The position numbers and the translations under genes were made by a program. Of a DNA stretch of 64,000 nucleotides, positions 50,405 to 58,889 are shown piece by piece. Location of the stretch: positions 1 to 64,000 of the forward strand of contig NZ_JAATEJ010000019.1 in the NCBI RefSeq assembly GCF_012034175.1, read 5' to 3'. The stretch is from Actinacidiphila epipremni. Lineage in GTDB: Bacteria > Actinomycetota > Actinomycetes > Streptomycetales > Streptomycetaceae. The notes under the pieces are model-generated. The model did not search any database. It was not told where the DNA came from and saw nothing but the letters and a program-made list of their open reading frames with translations. How positions within the stretch are numbered: the first letter of the stretch is position 1; every line of letters starts with the position of its first letter.

Positions 50405-51361
50405 TCAGCCGACCTTTGACAGGCCGGCCCGCTCCTCCGCGTACCGCTTGGCGTGGCCCAGCGTGGCGAGGCTGTTGGCGCCGAGCGCGTTGCGGACGAA
50501 GTCGCGGGCGTCGGCGACGGTGGCGCCCTCGCCGAGCACGCGGGTGACGGCGTCCGGGTTGACGACGATGCTGTGCCGGGAGGTCGCCGACAGGCCCCGC
50601 GGGGTGTCGCGGAGGATCCACTCGCCGGTGTGCACGGTCAGCAGCGCCGGCACCAGCAGCTGCTTGTAGACGATGCGGCCGGGCCGGAAGCTCACCCGCA
50701 CGGACTTGGTGGTGTGCTGCGAGCCGTCCTTGGCGAGGGTGTCCATCTCCAGCGTCTGCACGCCCTCGCCCGGCTCGGTGAGCACGACCCGCTTGACGTG
50801 CGGCAGCCGCGCCTCCCACTCGCGCGCCTGCCAGATGAAGTCGTGGACGTCGGCGGCCGAGCCCTGGATGGTGACCTCGTCGTCGAAGGTGAGCGCCAAC
50901 TCCGGCAGGCGCGCGGCCAGTTCGGCGGTCGCCCGCATACGCTCCAGCTCCGCGCCGCTGTTGCGGTCGACGGCCTGCTCGATCCAGGCCACGTTCTGCG
51001 CGGTGTCGCCGACCGCGGTGAAGTCGTGGTCCAGGACGACCTCGCAGGAGGTGCCGGTCAGCGGGCGGACGGTCCAGCGGCCCCCCATGCTCGCGACCGG
51101 CGGCTGCGAGACCTCCTGGCGGAAGTCGACGGTCCGGGCCGCCGGGTCCAGCCGGCGCCGCGACGTCCAGGTCTTGACCTCGTCGTTGGCGGTCGCCCAG
51201 ATCCTCAGGGTCTCCTCGCCGCCGCCGAGCGGGGTCTGCTCGACGTGCACCGAGGGCGGGAAGACCCGCGGCCAGTTCGCGGCGTCCGCGACGAGGCCGT
51301 AGACGGTGTCGGCGGGGGCGCCGACGGTGACGGTGTGCTGCATGCGGTGGACGGTTGCCAT
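50405..51361 (-). CDS. Didomain polyketide aromatase/cyclase
   Basis: A 318-residue protein with two tandem START/Bet v1-like (SRPBCC) domains, about 1-150 and 155-310. Both halves show the pattern (TVGAPADTVYGLVADAANWP; IQGSAADVHDFIWQAREWEA). Didomain ARO/CYCs such as ActVII and Gris ORF4 fold and aromatise the first ring of C9-reduced polyketides, matching the ActIII-type ketoreductase encoded upstream. It is transcribed with the flavin reductase and ketoreductase genes after a 123-bp gap rich in GGCGGGCCGG repeats. Confidence 0.92.
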   Translation of the reverse strand: MATVHRMQHTVTVGAPADTVYGLVADAANWPRVFPPSVHVEQTPLGGGEETLRIWATANDEVKTWTSRRRLDPAARTVDFRQEVSQPPVASMGGRWTVRPLTGTSCEVVLDHDFTAVGDTAQNVAWIEQAVDRNSGAELERMRATAELAARLPELALTFDDEVTIQGSAADVHDFIWQAREWEARLPHVKRVVLTEPGEGVQTLEMDTLAKDGSQHTTKSVRVSFRPGRIVYKQLLVPALLTVHTGEWILRDTPRGLSATSRHSIVVNPDAVTRVLGEGATVADARDFVRNALGANSLATLGHAKRYAEERAGLSKVG

Positions 51362-51484
51362 GGAGGGTCCCTCGAAGTCGGCGGTGACGGGCGGGGGTTG
51401 ACGCGGGCCGGCGCGGGCCGCGGGCCGGCGGGGTTGGCGCGGGCCGGCGGAGTTGGCGCGGGCCGGGTAACGCCTGGGCGCGGC

Positions 51485-52318
51485 TCAGTAGTTGCCGAGG
51501 CCGCCGCAGACGTTGATGGCCTGCGCGGTGATCGAGGCGGCGGTGTCGGAGACCAGGTAGCCGACCATCCCGGCGACCTCCTCGGGCGTGGAGTAACGGC
51601 CCAGCGGGATCTTGGCGTTGAAGCGGGTCAGCACCTCGTCGGCGGTGGTGTCCCAGGCCGCCGCGTAGCCCTCGCGGACCCGGGCCGCCATGGGCGTCTC
51701 GACGTAGCCGGGGCAGACCGCGTTGACGGTGATGTTGCTGCGGGACTGGGCGAGTTCGAGGCCGAGTGCCTTGGTGAAGCCGACCACCGCGTGCTTGGAG
51801 GCGGAGTAGGGGGCGCCCAGCACGACGCCCTGCTTGCCGCCGGTGGAGGCGATGTTGACGATCCGGCCGGGCCGGTCGCCGCCGAGGCCGCCTGCGGTCA
51901 GCGCCTCGCGCGTCATGCGGAAGACGCTGTGCAGGTTGGTGTCGATGACGTCGAACCACAGCTCGTCGGTGATCTGCGCGGTGACCCCGCCGCCGCTGCG
52001 GCCGGCGTTGTTGACCAGGATGTCCAGCGGCCCGAAGCGCGCCACGCAGCTCGCGACGGCGGCCCGTACGCCCTCGGGCTTGCGGACGTCGGCGGCGATG
52101 CCGTCGGCGGTGATGCCCGCGGCGTCCAGCGCCTTGACGGTGGACTCGACGTTCTCGGCGGTGCGGGCGGTGAGGAAGACCTTGATGCCGGCGCGGCCGA
52201 GGGTGTGCGCAATGGCCAGGCCGATGCCGCTGGTGGCGCCGGTGATGAGCGCGACCCGGCCGTCGCCGCCAGTGGTGGTGTCGTCGCTGCCGGCGGGGTG
52301 GTGCGCGGTCGTCGTCAT
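51485..52318 (-). CDS. ActIII-like polyketide C9-ketoreductase
   Basis: A 277-residue SDR of the ActIII group. The cofactor loop is ALITGATSGIGLAIA. The catalytic residues lie in VNIASTGGKQGVVLGAPYSASKHAV (Ser, Tyr, Lys), and LGLELAQSRSNITVNAVCPGYVETPMA matches the type II PKS ketoreductases closely. The insertion EGYAAAWDTTADEVLTRF corresponds to the ActIII lid helices. It reduces the C9 carbonyl of the nascent chain, directing regiospecific first-ring closure with the aromatase/cyclase encoded next. Its ATG overlaps the flavin reductase stop (ATGA). Confidence 0.94.
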   Translation of the reverse strand: MTTTAHHPAGSDDTTTGGDGRVALITGATSGIGLAIAHTLGRAGIKVFLTARTAENVESTVKALDAAGITADGIAADVRKPEGVRAAVASCVARFGPLDILVNNAGRSGGGVTAQITDELWFDVIDTNLHSVFRMTREALTAGGLGGDRPGRIVNIASTGGKQGVVLGAPYSASKHAVVGFTKALGLELAQSRSNITVNAVCPGYVETPMAARVREGYAAAWDTTADEVLTRFNAKIPLGRYSTPEEVAGMVGYLVSDTAASITAQAINVCGGLGNY

Positions 52319-52869
52319 GACGGTCCCTTTCCGGGGGTCGGGTGGGGTGTGCGGGGCGTGGCCGGCGCCGGGCCGGTGACGGTGTGCAGGGCGCCGCGGT
52401 GGAAGACCATGGGCGGTACGGACCCGGCGACGCCGAGCCCGACCACCTCGGCGACGGCGAAGAAGTGGTCGCCGAGCTTCTGGACCTGCTGCACCAGGCA
52501 GTCCAGCCAGGCGGTCGTGCCGGGCAGCACCGGGTTGCCGTGCGGCGACTCCCACCACGTGAGGTCGGCGAACTTGTCGCCGCCGCTGCGGGCGAACCGG
52601 GCGCACAACTCCTGCTGGTCGTGGGCGAGGACGTTGACGGTGAAGGAGCCGGTGCCGCTCATCGGCGGCCAGCTCGCCGAGGACTCGGCGATGAACACCC
52701 CGACCAGCGGCGGCTCCAGCGACACCGACACGAACGACCCGACGACCAGGCCCGCGGGCCCGTCCGCGGTGCTCGCGGTCACGACCGTGACGGTGGTCGG
52801 CACATGGCCGAGCACCTGCCGGAAGACCTGCGGCTCCACATGGGTGCCGACGGGTGGTGCCATGCCCAT
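52315..52869 (-). CDS. ActVB-like NAD(P)H:flavin reductase
   Basis: A 184-residue flavin reductase-domain protein (FMN-binding split barrel) of the two-component monooxygenase type. The typical opening FRQVLGHVPTTVTVVTA, GLVVGSFVSVSLEPPLVGVF and SGTGSFTVNVLAHDQQELC are all present. ActVB supplies reduced FMN to hydroxylases in actinorhodin biosynthesis. Here a likely client is the LLM-type monooxygenase at 55890 or an unencoded oxygenase. ATG 52869 is supported by AGGAGG 7 bases upstream. It is the first gene of the minus-strand operon with the ketoreductase and aromatase. Confidence 0.9.
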   Translation of the reverse strand: MGMAPPVGTHVEPQVFRQVLGHVPTTVTVVTASTADGPAGLVVGSFVSVSLEPPLVGVFIAESSASWPPMSGTGSFTVNVLAHDQQELCARFARSGGDKFADLTWWESPHGNPVLPGTTAWLDCLVQQVQKLGDHFFAVAEVVGLGVAGSVPPMVFHRGALHTVTGPAPATPRTPHPTPGKGPS

Positions 52870-53174
52870 CTGCGGCCTCCTGCCTGCGGGTTGGGTACTT
52901 CGAGGTGCCTCGACGTGCCTCGACGCCGATGCTGGCAGCCCCGCTTGGGGCCCCGGTGGGCGTGCGGTGAAGCCCCACCGGAGCCGTACGCCACGCCGGG
53001 CGGCCCCCGGCGCAGAAGGACGTGGCGGCCGTACGGGCGGCTCACCCTGCCGGCCGTGACGTACGGCTCACCCCGCCCCCAGCGGGCCCCCAGCGCGCTG
53101 GGCGACGATCACCGGTGCGCCCGGGACACCCGCGGGCCCGTCCCCGCCGACCGACGAGACCGAGGAGCCGGCCC

Positions 53175-54230
53175 ATGGCCGTACCCCAGCAACGCGACCC
53201 CGACCTCACCCGTAAACGCCTCACCGGCTGGCTCGCCGACCGGCTGCCGGACGCCACCGACCTCACGCTCGCCGTACGGCTGCCCGAGGGGCTCGGCTTC
53301 TCGCACGAGAGCCTGCTCGTGGACGCCGAGTGGGCCGAGCAGGGCCGGCCCCGGTACCGGCGGCTGGTGGTGCGGGTCGGCCCGGTGCACTTCCGGGTCA
53401 TGCCGGTCTCGCACCTGGCCGACGAATACCGCATCCTCGCCGCGCTCGCCGGCACCGACGTACCCGTGCCCGCCGTCCTCGGCTACGAGGCCGACCCCAG
53501 CCTGCTGGGCGCGCCTTTCTACGCCATGGAGCACGTCACCGGCTGGGTGCCCACCGACCTGCCCTCGTACCACCGCGCCGGCCAACTGCACGACCTGCCG
53601 CCGGACGGGCAGGCGGCGGTGTGGTGGAGCGGCGTGGACGTGCTGCGCCGGCTGCACGCCCTCGACCCGGCGGCCCTCGGCCTCGGCGACCTCGGCGCAC
53701 CGGCCGGGCTGACCGCCCAACTCGACTTCTACGAAAGCCACCTGGACCACTTCGCCGGACCCGGCACCCCCATCGCCCTCGAAGCCCTGGCCTTCCTGCG
53801 CGACCGACTCCCCCCGCAGGCAGCGCAGTCGCAGCTGGTGTGGGGCGACGCGCGGCTCGGCAACGTCCTGTTCACCGGCACCCGGGCCGCCGCCGTCCTG
53901 GACTGGGAGATGGCCTTCCTCGGCCCCGGCGAGGCCGACCTCGGCTGGTACCTGTGGTTCGACCGGCACCTGAGCGAGGGCGTCGGCGCGACCCGCCTTC
54001 CCGGCCTGCCCGCCAAGGCCGCCACCGTACGCCGCTACGAGGCCGGCACCGGACGCCATGTCGCCCCGCACATCGGCTGGTACGAGCTGTTCGCCGGCTT
54101 CCGGTTCGCCCTCATCGCGGGCCGCGTGGGCCGGCTCATCGTCGAGCACGGCATCGTCGCGTCCGAGGCCGACGTGCCGCTGGCCCGCAACGCCGCCGGG
54201 CTGCTGGCCCGCGCCCTGCACGCGCACTGA
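53175..54230 (+). CDS. APH-family phosphotransferase
   Basis: A 351-residue kinase-like protein of the aminoglycoside/acyl-CoA-dehydrogenase-10-associated phosphotransferase family. The catalytic loop is LVWGDARLGNVLF, where the usual HGD is WGD with the Asp retained. The metal site is AAVLDWEMAFLGPGEADLGWYL. N-lobe residues ESLLVDAEW are followed by RLVVRVGP with the ATP-binding strand. It is unusual in an aromatic PKS cluster; it could phosphorylate the product for self-protection or act on a small precursor (inference). It is divergent from the flavin reductase operon. Confidence 0.85.
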   Translation: MAVPQQRDPDLTRKRLTGWLADRLPDATDLTLAVRLPEGLGFSHESLLVDAEWAEQGRPRYRRLVVRVGPVHFRVMPVSHLADEYRILAALAGTDVPVPAVLGYEADPSLLGAPFYAMEHVTGWVPTDLPSYHRAGQLHDLPPDGQAAVWWSGVDVLRRLHALDPAALGLGDLGAPAGLTAQLDFYESHLDHFAGPGTPIALEALAFLRDRLPPQAAQSQLVWGDARLGNVLFTGTRAAAVLDWEMAFLGPGEADLGWYLWFDRHLSEGVGATRLPGLPAKAATVRRYEAGTGRHVAPHIGWYELFAGFRFALIAGRVGRLIVEHGIVASEADVPLARNAAGLLARALHAH

Positions 54231-54333
54231 GCCGGCCGCAACCCCAACCCGCCCCGCCCGTACGCGACGTGCGTGCAGGCTGAGAACCGCAGCACCACCC
54301 GTCCGTCCCACCCGAAAACCTGGAGGCCGACCC

Positions 54334-55803
54334 GTGGAAGACCAGCAGCACCGCACCGACGCGCTCGTCGTCGGCACCGGATACGCGGGCGCCATCGCCG
54401 CGCTCCGGCTCGCCGAGGCAGGTGTGCGCACCCTCGTGCTGGAGCGCGGCCGGCGCTGGCCCGTCACCGCGCAGGGCGACACCTTCGCCACCCAGCGGGA
54501 CCTCGACGGCCGCGCCGCCTGGCTGAGCGAGCGCTCGCCGCTGACCGACAAGACCCTCGACGTCTACACCGGCGTCCTGGAGTCGCTGGACGGCGACGGC
54601 CTGACGATGATCGCGGCGGCCGGCGTCGGCGGCGCGTCCCTGCTCAGCAACGCCACCATGGTCGAGCCGTCGCCCGCGCTCTTCCGGCAGGCGTTCGGCG
54701 ACGTCCTGGACCACACCGAGATGACCACCCGCTGGTACCGCGAGGCCCGCGACCTCATCGGGTGCAGCCCCATCCCGCAGGACGTCTACGCCTCGGAGTT
54801 CTACCGCTCGGCCCGCTCCTTCGCCGAGCAGCTGGACCGGGCCGGCATCCCGTACAGCCTGGTCGACCTCGCCGTGGACTGGGACGTGGTGCGCGAGGAG
54901 ATGGCCGGCCGCCGGGTCGCCGCCGAGGTCGCCGGGCTCAACCTCTTCGGCGTCAACAGCGGCGCCCAGCGCAGCGTGGACGTCACGATCCTCGCCCGCG
55001 CCGAGGCCACCGGCCGGGTCGAGGTGCGCCCGCTCAGCGTCGTGACGTCCGTCCGGCCCGACGGCAGCGGCGGTTACGCGGTCGCGTACGAGCGGATCGA
55101 CGAGCGCGGCACCGTCCTGGAGCGGCACGAGGTCCGCACCCGCACCCTGGTGCTGGCCGCCGGCACCCTCGGCACCACCCGGCTGCTCATGCGCGCCCGG
55201 GCGGCCGGCGCGCTGCCGGACCTGGACGGGGCGCTCGGCACCAGGGTCGGCAACAGCGAGGTCATCACCGCCCGTACCGGCATGCCGGAGAACAACCCCA
55301 CGCAGGGCGGCCCCTGCGCGATCCTGGTCCGCGACTGGGAGACCAACCCGCACGCCCCGGTCTCGCTGCTCAACTTCCCCTGGGTGGACGCGCCGGCGGG
55401 CGAGGGCTGGATCACCACGATCGGCGCCTGCCCCTCCCCCGCGCTCGGCAGCTTCCGCTTCGACGAGAAGAAGGACGACGTCGTGCTGAGCTGGCCGGTG
55501 GACGACCCGCGGGTCACCGTCATGGCCAAGGCCGTGCAGGACACCCTCGACCGGCTCGACGCCGCCAACCCCGGCTCCAGCACCGCCTTCGCCCGGGTCG
55601 GCACCACCGGCGGCAACGTCGTCGGCGGCGTCCCGCTGGGCCTGGTCACCGGGCACGACGGGCAGGTCCACGGCCACCCGGGCCTCTACGTCGTCGACAG
55701 CTCGCTGCTGCACGGCTCCTCCGGCGGCGTCCCGCCGGCCCTCACCGTCGCCGCGGTCGCCGCCCGTACGGTCGCCGGCATGGTCGCCCGGGTCGCCGGC
55801 TGA
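54334..55803 (+). CDS. GMC-family FAD oxidoreductase (cholesterol-oxidase-like)
   Basis: A 489-residue flavoprotein with the FAD motif ALVVGTGYAGAIAALRLAEAG at the start. The middle GVGGASLLSNATMVEPSP and the C-terminal GMC end HGHPGLYVVDSSLLHGSSGG are of the BCO/cholesterol oxidase subgroup. It would oxidise an alcohol on a hydrophobic or polycyclic substrate with FAD. There is no signal peptide (MEDQQHRTDALVV), so it acts in the cytoplasm. GTG 54334 follows TGGAGG. It is probably co-transcribed with the phosphotransferase (103-bp gap). Its substrate may be the polyketide core. Confidence 0.88.
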   Translation: MEDQQHRTDALVVGTGYAGAIAALRLAEAGVRTLVLERGRRWPVTAQGDTFATQRDLDGRAAWLSERSPLTDKTLDVYTGVLESLDGDGLTMIAAAGVGGASLLSNATMVEPSPALFRQAFGDVLDHTEMTTRWYREARDLIGCSPIPQDVYASEFYRSARSFAEQLDRAGIPYSLVDLAVDWDVVREEMAGRRVAAEVAGLNLFGVNSGAQRSVDVTILARAEATGRVEVRPLSVVTSVRPDGSGGYAVAYERIDERGTVLERHEVRTRTLVLAAGTLGTTRLLMRARAAGALPDLDGALGTRVGNSEVITARTGMPENNPTQGGPCAILVRDWETNPHAPVSLLNFPWVDAPAGEGWITTIGACPSPALGSFRFDEKKDDVVLSWPVDDPRVTVMAKAVQDTLDRLDAANPGSSTAFARVGTTGGNVVGGVPLGLVTGHDGQVHGHPGLYVVDSSLLHGSSGGVPPALTVAAVAARTVAGMVARVAG

Positions 55804-55823
55804 GCCCGGCGCCCGTGTACGAG

Positions 55824-55861
55824 GGAGCGGCCCCCGGCTCGTGCAAGCCGGGGGCCGCTCC
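55824..55861. terminator. Bidirectional hairpin terminator
   Basis: GGAGCGGCCCCCGGCT (55824-55839) and its exact complement (55846-55861) form a perfect 16-bp stem between the convergent GMC and LLM genes. Confidence 0.85.
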
Positions 55862-55889
55862 GTATGCGCTGCTCCGTACGTGCCGCGGG

Positions 55890-56954
55890 TTACGCGGGGG
55901 TGCGGAAGTGCGGCAGGACCTGCTCGGCGAACAGCCGCATCGAGCGCTCGGACTCCTCGTACGGCGGGTTGCCCGAGATGATCTGGAGGCTCACGGTGAC
56001 CTCGCCGTACCACTCGCGGATCGTCCGCAGCCGCTCGGTGACCTCGGCCGGCGTGCCGACCAGGACCTTGTTCTCGGACAGCGAGCGGTCGAAGTCGGCC
56101 TTGGAGATGCGGTCCACGATCTGCTCGTAGCCCGCGTAGCCCTCGCTGCGCCGCTCGCCCCAGGCCGCGACCGCCTCGATCATGGTGGCGTTGGTGCGCT
56201 GCGAGTAGAGCTTGCCCTTGGCACGGGCCTCGGCGGCGTCCTCGCTGAGGTAGCAGTTGTAGCTCATGTGGACCTCGTCGCCGCCCGGCGGGTGGCCGGC
56301 GTCGGCGTACGCCTTGCGGTAGAGCGTGAGCATCTCCTGGACCTTCTCGCGCTTGGAGATCGACGGCACGAGCAGCAGCCCGTGGCCGTCGCGCCCGGCC
56401 TGCTCGCAGGAGGACGGCGTGATCGCGGAGGCGACCAGGATCGGCGGGTGCGGGCGCTGGTACGGGCGCGGCAGCAGCGTCACCGGGCCGAATGTGTAAT
56501 ATTGCCCGTCCCAGACGACGTCCTCCTCGGCCCACAGCCGCCGGCAGGCCCGCAGGCCCTCGGCGAACCGCGGCCGGCTCTCGTCCATCGACAGCTCGAA
56601 GGCGTCGAACTCGTCGGGCAGGAAGGCCCGTCCGAAGCCGACCTGGAGCCGGCCCTTGGAGATGTTGTCCAGCATCGCGAGCTTGCCGGCGAGCTTGAGC
56701 GGATGGGTGAAGGCCGGGATCACCGCGCCGGTCACCAGCTTCACGCGCTGCGTCCTGGCGGCGACGGCGGCCAGGAAGGTCACCGGGTCGGGGCTGTAGC
56801 CGCCGTAGCTGAAGAAGTAGTGCTCGACGGTCTTGACGTGGTCGTATCCGAGGTCCTCGGCCAGTTCGGCCAGCCGCAGGGCCTCCTCGAAGTACGTGCC
56901 GGCCGGCTTGTCGTCCGGGCCGACGGTGGGGAAGAAGTTGATGCCGAATTCCAT
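55890..56954 (-). CDS. LLM-class (luciferase-like) flavin monooxygenase
   Basis: A 354-residue bacterial-luciferase-fold protein. It opens MEFGINFFPTVGPDDKPAG and has AELAEDLGYDHVKTVEHYF, RLQVGFGRAFLPDEFDAFEL and the C-terminal LVGTPAEVTERLRTIREWYG. These enzymes use FMNH2 from a partner reductase to hydroxylate or Baeyer-Villiger oxidise substrates; the ActVB-like reductase at 52315 could be the partner. ATG 56954 is chosen because AGGGAG precedes it. It lies 123 bp downstream of the SDR at 57078 in the same direction. Confidence 0.9.
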   Translation of the reverse strand: MEFGINFFPTVGPDDKPAGTYFEEALRLAELAEDLGYDHVKTVEHYFFSYGGYSPDPVTFLAAVAARTQRVKLVTGAVIPAFTHPLKLAGKLAMLDNISKGRLQVGFGRAFLPDEFDAFELSMDESRPRFAEGLRACRRLWAEEDVVWDGQYYTFGPVTLLPRPYQRPHPPILVASAITPSSCEQAGRDGHGLLLVPSISKREKVQEMLTLYRKAYADAGHPPGGDEVHMSYNCYLSEDAAEARAKGKLYSQRTNATMIEAVAAWGERRSEGYAGYEQIVDRISKADFDRSLSENKVLVGTPAEVTERLRTIREWYGEVTVSLQIISGNPPYEESERSMRLFAEQVLPHFRTPA

Positions 56955-57077
56955 GCGTTGCTCCCTGGGCACGTCGTAGGGCGGGCGCAGTCTGAGGCGG
57001 GGCGGGGGGACGCGGGGGCGCCGGGTCGCGGGGTCGCGGTGGGTCCGGGGTCGCGGGGGTCGCGGGGGTCGCTGGGG

Positions 57078-57836
57078 TCAGAAGACGACGCCGGCGCCGC
57101 CGTCCACCGCGACGATCAGGCCGGTCGCGAAGGACGCCTCCGGACGGGCGAGGTTGACCAGCCACCACGCCACTTCCTCCGGCCGGCCCACCCGCCCGAG
57201 CGGCACCCGGGACCGCTGCCGGTCGCGCAGTACGGCGACGGCCGCCGCGTCCAGCCCCGCGTGCTCGGCGATCGGCGTCTCCACCGGGCCGGGCGAGACC
57301 CCGGCGACCCGGATGCCGCGCGGCGCCAGCTCCAGCGCCCAGGTGCGGGTGAGGAAGTCCAGGCCGGCCTTGGTCGCGCCGTACACCGAATGGCCGGGCC
57401 AGCCGCGCTGGTTGCCGGCCGTCGTCACGTTGATCACCAGGCCCTTGGCGGCCTCCAGCAGCGGCAGCGCCCGCTGGGTGAGGAACAGCGGGGCCAGCAG
57501 GTTGGTCTCGACCTGCGCCCGGGTGCCGTCCTCCTCGATCCGGCCGAGCGGCGCCGAGCGCATGGTGACCGCGTTGTTCACCAGCACGTCCAGGCCGCCC
57601 AGTTCGCGTGCGGCGGCCTCGACGATCCGGTCCGGGGCGCCGGGTGCGGTGATGTCGTCGGTGTGGGCGGCGATCGCCGGGTGCAGGGCGGCGGTCTCGG
57701 CGAGCCGGCCGCCGCTGCGGCCGACGACCAGCACCCGCGCGCCCTCGGCGGCGAACGCCAGGGCGGTGGCCCGGCCGATGCCGGTGCCGCCGCCCGTCAC
57801 GACGACCGTACGGTCCCGCAGGGCGTCGCCGCTCAC
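57078..57836 (-). CDS. Short-chain dehydrogenase/reductase
   Basis: A 252-residue SDR. Cofactor loop VVVTGGGTGIGRATALAF, DVLVNNAVTM in place of the usual NNAG, and active site HSVYGATKAGLDFL with Tyr and Lys. The ending EASFATGLIVAVDGGAGVVF is complete. GTG 57836 forms a GTGA overlap with the upstream SnoaL-like gene and follows a purine-rich stretch. It is likely a tailoring ketoreductase/dehydrogenase of the polyketide. SDRs replace ActVI-ORF1 in some pyran-forming pathways (inference). Confidence 0.88.
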   Translation of the reverse strand: MSGDALRDRTVVVTGGGTGIGRATALAFAAEGARVLVVGRSGGRLAETAALHPAIAAHTDDITAPGAPDRIVEAAARELGGLDVLVNNAVTMRSAPLGRIEEDGTRAQVETNLLAPLFLTQRALPLLEAAKGLVINVTTAGNQRGWPGHSVYGATKAGLDFLTRTWALELAPRGIRVAGVSPGPVETPIAEHAGLDAAAVAVLRDRQRSRVPLGRVGRPEEVAWWLVNLARPEASFATGLIVAVDGGAGVVF

Positions 57837-58294
57837 AGCTCGGTGCGCTCGCCGGCGTCGTCGACCGGCGACCACCACAGGTTGCCGCGGGTCACGCCGT
57901 CGCCGAACAGCGCGCTGCGGCCCTCGACGACCCGGCCGTTCTCCCAGCGCAGCATGTGCACGCCCTGCACCTGGAGCCGGTCGTAGGGCGAGATGGTGCC
58001 CTCGGCCGCGCCGGGCCGGTAGCCGTCGAGCTCGTAGACGTCGATGGAGATGCCCGCCTCGGGCAGGATCAGCACGTGCTTGGTGGTCGCGGCGAACCGG
58101 CCGCCGTGGGCCTCGCCGAGCTTGCCCATCTTCGTCAGGTAGTCGTCGAGACCCACGTACCAGCCGGAGAACTGGTGGTGGCCGGGCATCTCGAAGCGCA
58201 GGTTCTCGTCCCAGTATTCGAGGATCTTGCTCTTGTCGCCGGTCATCAGGGCCGCGTAGGCGGCGTCCACCCGCTCGCGGGTCAGGTCAGCCAT
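57833..58294 (-). CDS. SnoaL-like / NTF2-fold protein
   Basis: A 153-residue NTF2-like protein. The motif LTRERVDAAYAALMTGDKSK and then YWDENLRFEMPGHHQFSGWY is the SnoaL_2-type N-terminus, and MLRWENGRVVEGRSALFG the C-terminal strands. SnoaL-like proteins act as aldol cyclases, hydroxylases or isomerases in aromatic polyketide pathways. Its GTGA/ATGA-type overlaps on both sides put it in a five-gene coupled operon with two other NTF2-fold genes, an ABM gene and an SDR. Confidence 0.85.
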   Translation of the reverse strand: MADLTRERVDAAYAALMTGDKSKILEYWDENLRFEMPGHHQFSGWYVGLDDYLTKMGKLGEAHGGRFAATTKHVLILPEAGISIDVYELDGYRPGAAEGTISPYDRLQVQGVHMLRWENGRVVEGRSALFGDGVTRGNLWWSPVDDAGERTEL

Positions 58295-58889
58295 CGTCGT
58301 CGTCCTTCCGGAACGTAGGGGTCGTACGGGTCGTACGGGTCGTAGGGGTCGTACGGGTCGCGGAGGTAGCGGTGGTCGCGCCCGGGCCGGCCGCGGGCGC
58401 GTTGTCGTGGGAGTTGACGCGGTGCCGTACCCGCCAGGCGCCGTCCTGGCGGACCAGCACGTCCCGCCCGGTGGTGCTCAGGTAGACCTCGGGCACCCCG
58501 CCCTTGGGCGTCTGGAGCAGCACCGCCCGGTAGGTGGTGCGCAGGCTGCCGCCGGCGGCCGGCTCGACGCGGAGCATGCCGATGAGGTAGCGGCGCACGG
58601 CCGCGGCCTCCCGGCGGGCGGCCACCGCGCCGCGGGCGGCGGCCACGATCGCCGCCCGCCCGCGCCGCTCGGAGGGCGCGTTGCCCGTCCACACCCGGCC
58701 GGCCTGCGCCTCCTGCGCGAAGACCGCGTCCTCGGTGAAGGTCGCCGCCCACCGGTCGAGGTCGCCCTCGCCGAGGAGCTGCACCTGCCGGGCGTAGAAC
58801 CGCTCGATGTCGCCGTAGAGCGCGCCGTCCACGTACGGGACCGGTGCCGTACCGGCGTACGGGGCCGCGCGGGTGCCGCCGTCAGGCAC
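58287..58889 (-). CDS. ActVI-ORFA-like NTF2-fold protein with repeat-encoded tail
   Basis: A 200-residue protein whose residues about 20-160 are an NTF2-like domain (IERFYARQVQLLGEGDLDRW, FTEDAVFAQEAQ, YLSTTGRDVLVRQDGAWRV). It is clearly paralogous to the next gene upstream and similar to ActVI-ORFA, an accessory factor in pyran-ring stereochemistry. The last about 30 residues (RTTPTTRTTRTTPT then RKDDDDG) are encoded by a 9-bp tandem repeat and are not part of the fold. It overlaps both neighbours by 8 bp. Confidence 0.82.
   Translation of the reverse strand: MPDGGTRAAPYAGTAPVPYVDGALYGDIERFYARQVQLLGEGDLDRWAATFTEDAVFAQEAQAGRVWTGNAPSERRGRAAIVAAARGAVAARREAAAVRRYLIGMLRVEPAAGGSLRTTYRAVLLQTPKGGVPEVYLSTTGRDVLVRQDGAWRVRHRVNSHDNAPAAGPGATTATSATRTTPTTRTTRTTPTFRKDDDDG
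58314..58366. repeat. 9-bp tandem repeat inside the NTF2-fold gene
   Basis: TCGTACGGG or TCGTAGGGG recurs in register from 58314 to 58357 (about five copies) with a degenerate sixth to 58366. Being a multiple of three it changes the protein tail length without frameshift. Confidence 0.9.
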
